From Prochilodus magdalenae (Eukaryota; Chordata; Actinopteri; Characiformes; Prochilodontidae), in the NCBI GenBank assembly GCA_024036415.1, contig JAMWET010001661.1:1793501-1857500 (forward strand): a DNA stretch of 64,000 nt, given 5' to 3'. Below, piece by piece: positions 1 to 33,599 of this stretch; position 1 is the stretch's first letter; each line of letters opens with the position of its first letter. The notes under the pieces are model-generated. The model was not told the origin of the DNA, did no database searches, and worked only from the letters and a program-made list of their open reading frames with translations. A program made the translations under genes and the position numbers.

Positions 1-259
1 GGAAGCAAGAAATTAAACTTTGACTGAGTGAGTTCTGCTGAACGTTTTGTTTGTTTTGCGGCTCTTCAGTGGAAACTCTACAGTAGCCATGTGGTTAAAC
101 TCATTAAGCAGCTTTCAGAATTACTGTGCAGCAGCTATGTGAAAAAAGAAACTAAAAGTGCCTGAGAGGTGAGTAAGGCTGTCTAGATGTGTAGGACATT
201 GGGGGGGAGGGGGAGGGTGTCAGGTGTCAACAAAACTTTCTATATGATTCCACACAGTA

Positions 260-690
260 ACTAGTTGCTAACAGCCAGTAGAATTGCTCAGTCTCAGTTG
301 AAGAGCTCAGTGCTTTAAAAAGTGGCACTTGTCATAGGATGGACTGCCCTGAACAACTGAAAGTTGTTATTGTTGAAAGGCAGCATCCATGAGCAACATC
401 TTCACTCAAATGCAGTAGTCCACACAAATTGGGAACTTCATAAAATGGGTTTCCATGGATGAGCAACTGCACACAGATCAGTATTTATTGTTGGTTGAGG
501 TGCTGCAAAGCACACTGCCATGTTCTCTGGAATGATGAATCATGCTTCACTATCTAGTAGTCTATGAACTGTCGATGGATGAATCTGGATTTCAGCAGAA
601 TTGACCTTACAGAAGAAAGTGGAGACTGTTATAGCCACAAAGAGGGGGCAACTGAATATTAATGCCCATTACTCAGCTCTTGCATAGGCT
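260..690 (+). mobile_element. Tc1-like DNA transposon remnant, internally deleted
   Basis: Blocks of this stretch match, from memory, the widespread fish Tc1-like transposase gene: CTTGTCATAGGATG (317-330), the AAATGGGTTTCCATGG block near 442, the GTTCTCTGGAATGATGAATC block near 522 (the region of the first catalytic Asp), and the terminal block with GTGGAGACTGTTATAG near 621 followed by TATTAATGCCCA. The blocks are in the right order, but much of the catalytic domain between them is missing and all frames are broken. It is a dead copy inside the presumed last intron of cmtm3. The terminal repeats were not delimited. Confidence 0.7.
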
Positions 691-1631
691 GCAGATCTGT
701 CTAACCAAACAGGCAAGCCAATACAAGGCCTTTTCTCCTGAAGCCTTTTCTTGGTGGATGGGTTAACGCATGTGACTGACTGAAAAGTAAGCACAAAATG
801 ACGATCTGAAAATGTAAAAGACAGATCACCCATAAACTTTGCTCTCTGACTGATCAGATTCTTAGAGCGCTGCAGTTCATTCTGTTACTAGACATTAAAC
901 CAAGAGGAAAGCCACAGACATTAAAAAGTTACATATTCAAAGACAATCAGTGTAACATTTTGTATCATCTCAGTTATACAGTATAGTCTTTAAGATTGGT
1001 AATTAACTCTTAATAGCCTTAAAAAACCTGCACAGAGTTTTTAATTTCCTCCGAAAGCCAAGCCCCCCTGATGATGTAATCTAGCGGTAGAGTAACAATG
1101 ATTTGCATGAAATCTTTTGGCCAATCTAGATCAGACACAGATATTTGATGCATCTAAAAGATATTTCATGAAGCCTGTGACATATATGTTTACCTGTAAG
1201 CAGTTTTACACTGCTCCTTGTGTTTACTGTTAGTGATGTATCTACAACTTCTAGAAAGTTTAGAATCACATATGCAGCATTCTCCTTCTCTTGTGTTGGT
1301 CACACACATCTGGTGTGTTAGGATTTCAGATGTCCAAACCAATGGGAGAGCTCACTTGGGTGTATGTACCAAGATACCACAACGAAAACCATCTTGATTG
1401 GATCATCTGTGTATTTTGTTTTAGCTCTCTGAAAGGCCTAGAAGGCCCCTCTGGTAAAATCCTTTTGTCAAGTTGAATGAGCTGAAATATAATCTCATCA
1501 TACTGACTTTAATCAGCATTGTCCAGCACTTTTTTAGATGAGCATACAAGACTGCTGGATGCTGATGTTTAACAGAAAGTACTATTTTCAGTGTTTCATA
1601 TTTGAACTTATGGTTTTGATATTGTTCCCAG

Positions 1632-1660
1632 ATGCAGATTCGGATTCTGACTCAGACTGA
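1632..1660 (+). CDS. cmtm3: cmtm3, last coding exon only (partial gene)
   Basis: A pyrimidine-rich acceptor ending in CCCAG at 1631 is followed by a short exon that, if the previous exon supplies a G, reads DADSDSDSD and then TGA at 1658-1660. From family knowledge, CMTM3 (CKLF-like MARVEL transmembrane protein 3, a four-pass protein of the secretory and endosomal membranes) ends in a similar Asp/Ser acidic tail. The gene position also fits: in human, CMTM3 is tail-to-tail with CMTM4, which lies next door here. No exon carrying the MARVEL membrane segments is visible between 1 and 1631, so those exons should lie left of the window. A second frame from the same acceptor is also open (starting MQIRILTQ, 45 codons), so the frame choice rests on homology. 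The identity is inferred from nine residues plus synteny. Confidence 0.6.
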
Positions 1661-1755
1661 AGCTGCGGTCAGTGAGGACCCATTATGGATGACCACTGAA
1701 TTGCCAGAAGGAGAACTACAGCACCTGAATAAAGGATTGTATTCAGGGTCATATA
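1661..1755 (+). promoter_or_regulatory. cmtm3: cmtm3 3'UTR with candidate poly(A) signal AATAAA at 1728-1733
   Basis: The stop codon at 1658-1660 is followed 68 bases later by a canonical AATAAA. Further AATAAA motifs on the same strand, for example near 2933 and 3188, could serve longer transcripts. No GU-rich downstream element was tested. Confidence 0.35.
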
Positions 1756-1760
1756 TAGCT

Positions 1761-4140
1761 ATTCATTAACCAAAGAGCAGTATTTTTCCAAAACCTTGTA
1801 AATCAAAGCATTTCAAACTAACATTTAAGCCTGTGCCTTAGAGAGTGGAAACACGTGGGTTTGTATTTGTATGTGCGTTAAAGCTGACCACATTTTTATA
1901 CCTGTGATGAATGTTTGTCTACATATTAGATGTTGTTTCCTGTTTTATGCTTTATTTTCTTTTTTATGTGGGTACTTTGGTTGATTTTCTTTGTGAGAGA
2001 TTTACATAACTGACCATAGTAGTGCTTTCCTTTTAACACATGGCACCAAAAACGTTTACATGAATTGTGATGTGGATAAGGGGGTGGCTGGTCACATCCG
2101 CCTGTCCAGCTGACACACATTCATAGATATATACGTGTGATAGCACTGTGTTGTAATGCGTTCACTGCAAACATATATTATCATGGCAAGTGAAATCTTC
2201 ATTAAAGGGATTTTCACAGACTTTACAAAATTTCTGCATTACTAAATAGTTTGTTGGTAAACAGAGTCATTCATTCAAGTGAAAAGAGATTATTATGAGC
2301 ATTATGAGACAAAATAGTCCCCAGGAAAAACTTGAGGATTTTCTACTATTTTATCATTATCAACATTCTACATAGACTCAGAAGACACGTGTAGGCTCAC
2401 TGGTGGTTTTGGACAGTAAATAGAAGGACTATACTTGTATTGTAGACATGGTGACTCTGTTTACATCCCAGCAGTGCAGAAAAACAAATTCATCTTTAAA
2501 TCCAGTCAATTTATGTAAAGTTTCTTAGTGTGAGATTTAATCTAAGGGGAGTCAAGTTATCTGCAAAAATAAGTGACAATATATAAAAAGGTAAATAATT
2601 AGTTCAACAACAGTCTCAACAATCACACTCATTTCTCGCCTAGATTTAAGGTGGTTTCACTCGCCACTATATTCTTTGCAGTGTTCATTTACTTCCATAT
2701 TAACTTTTTGCCTTAAATGCTGCAATTTATCACAGGAAACTCCCTGTTCTTGCATGTGAATCGTACTGAGGTTTTGCTTGTGGAGTCTCCAGTAGCTTCT
2801 ATATGGAATGATTTGTCTTCACCTCCACAGGACGTATCCATACATTCTGAAGTTCCTGTGAAGCACTAAAAAGCTTTAATGGTCGTTTTTGACCACTTCA
2901 CACTTGTAATTGTACACTTTACATTTTATTGCAATAAAGCTTTTTTTGTGCATCACTTTTTAAAAATGAAAAGCCTATTTAGGAAATTACATATTTACAG
3001 CTCCAAAAGCTTCTTTATTCAGAATTCCTCTGATCCACACAATTTTCACATTTTCTACATGTTAAAAATGCTTAAGATTCTGTGTGTTTGATGATTGATG
3101 TGAAACAGTTGATTGTAGAGACTTAGATTTCTTTACAGTGCAAGGGGTATTTTTGGGAAACTATTTTGCCTCACCCTGTATGGATCAATAAATGGATCAT
3201 TAAAACAATGTCTTGGACATCAGGTAGTGTAATTGTGTAATAACATTCTGCACGGGAGCTTTTAGAGGTGAACGTCTGGTTATCACCACCACAAATGGAC
3301 CTATTCACACAAAAACACATGGCTTGCATCATAGCCACTTAATTATGCAAGCAATTTTGACAAATTTGGTTACATTGCCCCTGAAAATGTAAAACCATTC
3401 AAATATCTTCATTTAGATTAAGTATTTAATAGAGAATATTGATTTGTCCCCCTCTCTATTTTAGTGAAATTACTGTTAGAGTGATGACACTGTTCGCTTA
3501 GTTTGAGTACAACGTAAAAACTCTAGCAAACACCACTTTGAACAGTTGTACACACATAAAATCACCAATTGTTTTTCATTTAAAATGTTTATTTGCAGAA
3601 AATGTGTGTTTCAGCAGTGACTCATTATGTGCAGAAAAGAAGAACAACTAAACATTAAAAAGAACTTTAAACGTTTTACTGTAGGTTTATGCCATTAGAA
3701 CGACAAATGTAGGTGTTGTGTCACTTTTTGAGTGCTACTCTTCAGCATTGTGCTTCATATTTTAAAACTTATTTAAAAAAGACTCAGTATTTTGAAATAG
3801 ACATACATTGAACAGTTTGACTGAGAAAAAGAGAATATTCCTGCCATCATCTGTATTAGGCAAATGTGTCAGAATCATGCAATGATCAGTTTGTTTATAC
3901 TATGCAAAATGTCAGAAAAGGTTTAAACTTTAATGAAACTTCATTCTGACACATTGTCGAGGGACTCCACTAAAGTGTATCTGAAACCCCTTACTGGAGT
4001 AAAGTATTTCCATTTCGAGGAAATGACTGACAGTCATTTTCAGGCTACAGTCACTGTAGCCTGAAATAAACATTGAGTAGAATGTCTGAGGTCCAAAAAC
4101 TTTCCCTTAGAGAACTGTAATACAATGTCTTAATCCATCC
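1761..4140. other. Intergenic stretch between cmtm3 and cmtm4, no gene seen
   Basis: AT-rich sequence without convincing splice-bounded exons on either strand. It may contain longer cmtm3 3'UTR forms. It also contains one copy of the dispersed repeat described at 3094-3185. Short frames at 1926-2120 and 2879-3091 look like chance. Confidence 0.5.
3094..3185 (+). repeat. Dispersed MITE-like repeat, copy 1
   Basis: The block GTGAAACAGTTGATTGTAGA followed by a T-rich stretch recurs almost unchanged near 17459 and in altered form near 38860 and 43282. The copy ends in ATTTTGCCTCACCCTGTA, which is the inverted form of the sequence at 57822-57845. Shared internal and terminal blocks point to one non-autonomous element family. 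Confidence 0.55.
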
Positions 4141-4179
4141 AGCATCAATCAGCATAGTAACCACAAGGCTGCATTTGGC

Positions 4180-4600
4180 TTCTTATTCAGATTTCCCTTC
4201 CACCTTAAGTGGAGCAGATGCCACGTATTGGCACCTGAAATAAATTCTTATCCGCCAGCTTCATCTCTGAAGTATATGACACAGATTCTTATTCTCAAGG
4301 GTCAAATTTTCCTTTTGACCTTAAATAGTGCAGCTGTTACATTTTGGCACCTAAGACAGATTCTTATTCACCAGCTTCATTTTTTTCATTTTCCATTCCA
4401 CCGTAAATGGTATAAGTAAAGTAAAGCAACTTTCTGTTCAACCTTAAATGGTGCAGCTGCAGGTCAGCATCTGCTTTTTTGCCTGCGTCATATTTTAATT
4501 TTCTGTTTTACCTTTTTTTTTTACACAGTTGACACAGCTGAGACCCTTATTGGCAAGCTCCTTGTTCTGACCTTCCTTTCCAGCTTCAGCTGCACCATTC
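4180..4600. repeat. Diverged tandem repeat, unit of about 95-110 bp
   Basis: A module recurs about four times: CTTCCACCTTAAGTGG followed by GCAGATGCC...TTGGCACCTGAAA near 4197, a CCTTTTGACC TTAAATAGTGCAGCTG module near 4312, CATTCCACCGTAAATGG near 4394, and GTTCAACCTTAAATGGTGCA near 4436, each linked by TTCTTATTC..CCAGCTTCA spacers. The copies are strongly diverged, which suggests an old satellite-like array. Confidence 0.55.
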
Positions 4601-5394
4601 CAGATGAAATGGAAAATTTGAACAAGATGCTCATCGGCATCTAGAAGCCATATAGAACCTTCTAAGAAATTATAAGGTGTTAATGTTTAGAGTTTTTCCT
4701 AAGCATCTAAATGAAGCTATAAAAGTATAAGAATGTATATAAATCTGTCAATGATGAACAAAGTCACACTCTACCCAAATTAATTTATTTAAGGTTACAA
4801 TCACAAATCATATTCCTGCAAAGACATTTGTAAATCTACACACAATTCCATAAATACAAAAATACAGATTTAAGTACTGCAGTGTGGAGTAAGACACGTT
4901 TTAACTGTTTAACATTTACTGAAAAACAAAACAAACATAAAAATCACGTTTGTGATCCAACAGTCCATCACAGTGATTCTTCAATGTCCACCGTGCTCAT
5001 CCTCATTTAGTACAGATGTTTTTAAGTGATGATTAAAACTGATAAATAGTCTGAACATTAAGGTTATAATCAGATATTAATTTATGTAACTAATGCCTTC
5101 ATGTAAATGTTCACCATCTTTCAAACTCAAACATGAGAGGAATAAAGCATAGAACACAGTATTGCTTAGGGCCTAAAGCACCATCTACAACATTCAATAC
5201 AGTCCTTCATTAAGACTTCAAATAAAGTCTGTGATTGTCTCCCGAAAACACAGTGTTCTTTAACTTTAGGGATATGGAATTTCTGAGCCGATAACAGTAA
5301 TTGATAATTAGCACCCTGCCAAGTTTTAGCATTTAAACCATTCACACTATGTAAGTGCATTGTGAATGTACCGGTTGAAAACAATGCTAAATTT

Positions 5395-5960
5395 AATTGT
5401 AAATTTTAGCTGCTTCGTATCATTTAACATTGCTATCTGCTAATGCTATCTGCATCATATTCTCAAACAATGCTAGCTGCAGCTACCTTATATTCTCTGA
5501 GGATGCTAGCTGTTAATGCTAGAGGCTATATATTCTTTAAAGATGCTAACTTCTTCACATTTTCCAACAATACTAGCTGAAGCCATTTTATATTCTCTAA
5601 AGATGCTAACTGTTAATGCTAGTTGCTTCATATTCTTTAACAACGCTAGATACCTTAGATAATTATATCACCTCACATTTTCTGAAGATGTTAGCAGTTT
5701 ATGCTAGCTACTTCATATTCTCCAAAGATTGCTGCAGCTATATTTTTAAAATATGCTTTTTTAGGATTCCTAAGTTGCAGTTACATTAGCTGTTAATGCC
5801 AACTGCCTCTTATTTTCAAAATATATTACATGTTAACACTAAAAAGAAGCTAACTGTTAATGCTATAGCCATTTCATAGTCTCTTAGGGTGCTAGCTGCA
5901 GCTACTATTCAACTAAAGATGCTAGCTGCCTCGTGTTTAGGCTACACAGATTTTTCAAAA
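5395..5960. repeat. GCTAGC-rich diverged minisatellite
   Basis: At least ten repeats of a module of roughly 30-60 bp built from ATGCTAGCTG, TTAATGCTA and CTTCATATTCTCTAAAGATGCTAAC. The palindrome GCTAGC occurs repeatedly. There is no coding potential. Similar TAGCTA-rich words recur around 8285-8365 and 12890-13110. Confidence 0.6.
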
Positions 5961-7870
5961 TGCTGACTTTTCAAATTACTAATTTTCTGATGTTCTTAAT
6001 CTTGAGCAGTAATACTCTTGTCCTCTAAAACCACTAAAAACATGAACATGTGCCCAAGCAAAAATGGGGTGTCAAGTTATCGGATGTAATTATCGGCAGT
6101 AATTCCAACACCACACCAATAAAAATTACATTTTCTCATTTATTGGCAAATGTCGGCTGCCAAGATATCGTTCAATTCAACCGTACTTCAAATCTGAGAA
6201 ACAGGTGAAACTTCACCTCTCAGTATTCCTCCAACACAGTTTAGAGTTAAATATGCATGTTAAATAACACACACCAAAATCAAAAAGTCAAAATGCTAAG
6301 AATGACTAACTGAATTACAATAAGGACTGCTCCTTCACTGTGAGTGTGAATTAAAGACTGAAATAAACATTGAGTGGTAAATCAATGAATTTGGTCCTTT
6401 AAGATTTCAGTAATATTTTACATTTTAGTAAAACAATTCCTTTAGATGTAGTGTCACACCATATTGCTGGTGCTAGCTTCCATTAGTCGCTAGCTTCCGT
6501 TCCTGGAGCCTTGTAGCCAGTGCTAAAACTGATAAACTATATTTGGAGTAAGGGTGGAAACCGTGAAAATTTGGCCAAACTATCACTTTAAGCAGTGAAC
6601 TTTTGGTTGACCCAAGGCACAGTGGACAAAAACAATATTGTTGTATCCACATACAGCAAAAACCCACCGAAGGTCGGTCTGCTGATGGAGTTTGAGAACA
6701 TTCAAACAATACAGGCACTCAAAGGAAGTTTCACCTCACACATGTACGTATATATACACCTTATTCTGAATATCTTTGCCTTTTCTGACCAACATATACA
6801 CACAGCAGGCAAGCTGGAGTGACCCAGAGGAGCAGTGAGACCTTAGAAAACAATCACACACAAGTATGATAACAAATTAGTACCGCAAGGAATGTTTATA
6901 TAAGCTAATATACAGTTCCTCTCCCCTGTTGTTTGGGAGGTGTTAGCTAGACTGATATGAGAAAGATCGTTTTTTGCATAAAATCAAACGTACACTTTCA
7001 GCCATTACCCTAAATGTAGTCAAAAGGCCATGACATGAAAAATTCAGGCTGCTACTGTGTTTAGCCATGCTGATGTACTTCAGTTCACATTTATAGACAA
7101 CACATAATCAAGTTCATTTCTTGAATGTGGTTTGAGGCATGTAATGATTTTGGACAGTGATTAGGGAATGCAACAAAAATGGGCAGGTTATGATTTTGGT
7201 CTTCAGTATTATCATGGAAAGCTTCAGTGAAACAGTTATAGGCATCTTTATAGTAATAAACATCAGTTTACGTAAAATTGAATTCAAAAATTTTATTTTT
7301 ACCCCTAATATTAACCTGAAGTTTAGTCTCTACCATAATTGATTATTTTGGCATTGCCCTATAGTTAGCCCTATAATAATTGTTAATGCTAGCCTTCACT
7401 TGTAGCTCCAGTGCTAAAACAAAATCAGCAAACTTGACGACAAACATGTTTTGGCTGATTGACTATATTTGCAGTAAGAGATGGGGAGACTATTAATATA
7501 AAGGCCAAAATATGGAGTATTCTTTCATCGTAAAAGCGTTAAGGGAATCTGATAAACACGAGCATGTTATGAATTTGGTTTTCAATATGTTTGTACAGTG
7601 CCCCAGCAAAACAGTTCAATTACACATCGCAAAAAGCAAAAGTTTGGTGAAAAATTACATTTTTTGCCTTTATCTTCTAATTTTAATTCGCTTAACTTTA
7701 CCACAAGTGATGATAAGCATGGAGTTAGCATAGCTACGGATATATTTGGTACAGTGAGGCATTTATAAGTGTAACTTTCTGAAGGAACTGAGACTGATCA
7801 GGCATCAGCCTTTTGGGGGGAAAAAAGGAGAAGAAAAAGAACAACAGAACAAACACCATACCTGTGCTAA
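5961..7870. other. Intergenic or distal cmtm4 3'UTR, no gene seen
   Basis: AT-rich, with no splice-bounded exon recognised. Two segments near 6470-6620 and 7380-7510 share words (GCTAGC, AGTGCTAAAAC, GACTATATTTG.AGTAAG, CCAAA.TAT), so they may be two copies of one older repeat. Several TTTATT words (AATAAA on the minus strand), for example near 6138 and 7292, could be cmtm4 poly(A) signals, but none can be preferred. Confidence 0.4.
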
Positions 7871-7882
7871 TGCTCGTCAACA

Positions 7883-8031
7883 TAGGGCTGCCAACTTTCA
7901 GAAATGAAAATAAAGGACGGGAGTGGGGTGCGGGTTTATGTGTGTGACAGACATGTGTATCGGACATTTACAGAAATACGGAACAAATCGTGTTTTCGGA
8001 TTCGTATTTTACGGCACGGGTGACAACCCTA
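7883..8031. mobile_element. Short hAT-like MITE with imperfect 8-bp target duplication
   Basis: The element runs from TAGGGCTGCCA to TGACAACCCTA, which are imperfect inverted termini. It is flanked by CGTCAACA (7875-7882) and CTTCAACA (8032-8039), seven of eight identical, as expected for the 8-bp duplications of hAT-family insertions. The 149-bp interior has no coding capacity. The family call is inference from the duplication length. Confidence 0.55.
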
Positions 8032-8039
8032 CTTCAACA

Positions 8040-9216
8040 GGCTGCATATAGTGACTGCATTCTGCTATCAAGAACCCCAAAGTCGACCACATGTATTCAC
8101 TTAATGTCACTGGATCCTGTGAATATTAATAATGCAACAAAAACAAGCATGTGTACAAAAATAATGCATTTCTTCTCCTACATAATGTTTGTAAAATATA
8201 TGAAAAACAAACATATCTGAACATTTCTGTTTCCTACAAAGTGCGAATTAAAGTTTGCTAGTTAATCAGCCAATAGATCATGTAGCCTGCTAGCTAACTT
8301 TGCTTCAAGGTGTTCCCGTGGAATTTCAGCTAGGATGCTAATGTTAAAATGCTAACGTTAGCTATTAAAATGAGATACTTCACCTTAAAAATTCTCTTTT
8401 TTTGACTGCTGTTACTTCATCTTTTAAAAAAATAAGAAGGGCTAGTGATAAAAACCTGTCATCAGGAATGAACAATTAGCATATTAACACTGGCAGGTTT
8501 TGTTGACACTGTAAAAATTATAACATAATTAGTGTACCTAAACTGTTTCACTTGACATATTTAAGAAATAAACATAACACAGTATTACTGACGTACGGGC
8601 TACTTCATCTTAAAAAGTTTCTTAGTCACATATCAGTAAATGTTAAAGGTGTAGTGTGGTACCAAACGGAAGCTACACGTTCTCAGAGGAGGTTGTGTAA
8701 AGTAACATATCAGGATCTGATTGCCAATGTCCACAGATAGCCCGGTTTGTAAAGGTCATAGCCCACATGTTTAAGTGTTACACCACAAGATGCATTCAAT
8801 AACAATAACACGATTAGCAGTTTGTTGAATAAATAACTTGCTCTAAATGTATGTATCATGATATAAACTGAGTCACAGTTTCTCAGTAGGTTGAATGAAT
8901 AACTCGCTCTTAATGTAGGTATAGTAAAAAAAGAGCTTGAAGAGGTCAATTATTATCATCAGATGCACATGACAGATTTGTGATGGATTAAAATCTCTGA
9001 TATTGTCGATAATGTCTTAAATTATAAAATCTCCCCAAAAACAAATCCTTATGCAACCAGGCTAAAAATCCAGTCCAGATCCTTCATATCCTCTGTAAGA
9101 ATTTCACTGTAAATAAAGAAAAAGAGAGCTGGAGTCCACACATTAGGTCCACATGTGTATGTTCTTGTCAGTCTGCATGACACGGTTCACAGCGATGGAG
9201 AGATACAACAGGACTC
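8040..9216. other. cmtm4 downstream region, no confirmed gene
   Basis: AT-rich. A tandem duplication of about 67 bp lies at 8815-8935 (two copies of a module with TTGAATRAATAACT..CTC). If the candidate exon at 9217-9344 is real, this stretch would be its 3'UTR on the minus strand. Confidence 0.35.
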
Positions 9217-9344
9217 TCATCCCACTCCGGATGTGTCCGCGTGAGCCGAGAAAAATTGCTCAGTCATTAGAGTCACACTGTCAGTCTGGGAAATGACGAC
9301 CCAGGGGATCTCAGTCATGTTTACAGTCTCTATCTTCGTTTCCA
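9217..9344 (-). CDS. Candidate alternative terminal exon of cmtm4
   Basis: On the minus strand a good pyrimidine tract and TTGCAG acceptor precede an exon that can stay open for 41 codons to a TGA at 9217-9219 (reading ETKIETVNMTEI... and ending TSGVG). It is in frame with an internal donor of cmtm4 exon 4 (TTGG|GTGAGC, after 11119), which would give a 219-residue protein with a different tail. Human CMTM4 is known to have isoforms that differ at the C-terminus, but this peptide does not resemble the human long tail as I recall it. Joined instead to the weaker donor at the end of exon 4 (CA|GTAACA), it would add only about eleven residues. Speculative; splice signals and an open frame are the only evidence. 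Confidence 0.25.
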
Positions 9345-11029
9345 CTGCAAGGCCAAAACAGTTCAGAGTACAAGGAGAAATGGTAATGTGCTTCAGTAAA
9401 ACACTGATTGGTTTATACCCTGCTGAGTATGAGAAAGCATAGCAGAGTAAAAACCCATCAGTGTTTTACTGAAACACCCATACACTATTGTTGGTGACAA
9501 CATCTCCTCTACTCTGACTTTGGAGCTTTGCCATTTTTTGGACCAAAACAATCCCAAAACAAGAAGAATGGCGTCATGTAATTTTTTACTTGTTGTTTAC
9601 TGAAAAAAGGTCCATTACTTTACTAAAACATTCATATTTTACTTCAGAACATTTAAGCTACTCTACCCACCACTGGTTACCAGCAGCTACGAGGGGAGGC
9701 AGAGAGTAGTCGCTGATCCTGTGATTATGAGACAAACAATACGGATGCAGAGTTGACAACAGGTGAGAAGCATGGTGATTGGGAACCATATATGGTGTGA
9801 TTCACTGAAAAGGGCACTGTGGCTTTTCTCCGCTGATCTGCAGTGCCTCAGAATCAGATAATGATAGTTGTTATCTCCGTTTACCCAAAGTCATGTGGTT
9901 GGAGCTGGAGCAAAACGCCCTATAATCCTGCTTGAAAGTTTGAAGATGGTTACTGTGATTTTCACAAGCTGGCTTTGTCACAGATTTAAAACTGGATTTT
10001 TAAAGCTGACTCCCTTCTATTGTGGTTTTACTCATATCATCAGTGATTAATCAATGTTAATTAGATTTATGACATTGTAACTGTTGTGCAACCCCTAGCA
10101 GCTAGTACTTAACCACAAAAAAAAATCCTGGTATTTAGGAATTCAGAGTCCGCTCCAAAACTTCTGAATCTATTTCTTTGCTATGGCTGTTTTTTAATCA
10201 AACAGTGTCACTGAGGCTGAAATATCTAAAGTGGAGAAGTACTGTTTAGCCCTTGTTGGTAAGCCAATTTATGTAACTAAAGCATGTCTTTCTAGCTATC
10301 TGAGAGTTGTAATTTGTTTTATAAAAACTTATCCAATACATGAAAATGCATGGATTATTTGTAAAATGATCATGTGAAATCAACTTTTCCCTTCACCTGG
10401 AACCTGACTCTGAAATTGAAGAGCCCTAGTAGCTAATTTTTCAATTGACTCTTTTGTTAGTCTTTCTGTTTCAACATTTATGTTTGGATAACTGCTTGTG
10501 TGAAACAGATTAATAAATGTTTAAAAATGCACTTTAATATGTTAATCTATTTTAATATCACAATGCTGCCTGTATTTAAAGTTTTCTGTGGTTTTTAATG
10601 CACTCACTACCCGATGAAAGACAATTGATAAAGCACTCAAACCCCCAGCTCATCTTGCTTATGAAATCTGATCAAATTTGAATGTAACTGTTACATTTTT
10701 ATCAAAACAGTAGTTTTCAGGGTTTTTTAAATAAAAAAACGGCACAGTTGTATGATATTTGCTGTGACAAGCTAACAAGCCCCTTTATAAGAGAGTCTTA
10801 AGACTGAAGCTTTAGCATTAGCTAGAAAACAGCCACTAATTGACTAATCTGGGCTACTTTCTGTATTTTTAGGAACTTCCTTGTCCTCATTCAGCAGCAC
10901 GGCAGAGGGAAAAAGACACTGTAATGTACATGAGTGTACTTTTGCTGGGGAAAATGTTTGGCCCTGCAGTGGAAAACTGGCTGTTGGTCCAGGAGTGAGT
11001 GTCAGGGGGCTTATTTTCAGGAGTTTGTG
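9345..11029. other. cmtm4 3'UTR or last intron
   Basis: No gene recognised. For the 206-residue form of cmtm4 this would be 3'UTR; for an alternatively spliced form it would be intron. Matching 22-bp segments near 9391 and 9458 (CAGTAAAACACTGAT and ATCAGTGTTTTACTG) form an inverted repeat able to make a hairpin stem with a loop of about 45 bases. Confidence 0.4.
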
Positions 11030-33560
<22,531 letters not shown>

Positions 33561-33599
33561 AATGCAAACTAAAGGCAGAGAAAATGATAAGAAATGAAT

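Noticed and set aside
1069..1120. Possible tRNA-like B-box words
   Set aside because: No cloverleaf could be drawn from the flanks.
1631..1765. Alternative frame MQIRILTQTEAAV... from the same acceptor
   Set aside because: Open for 45 codons but with no resemblance to the CMTM3 tail, whereas the acidic DSDSD frame fits homology and synteny. Kept only as a note.
8710..8949. Minus-strand frame containing a Trp-Gln pair resembling the human CMTM4 long-isoform end
   Set aside because: Only three residues agree and no acceptor precedes it; coincidence.
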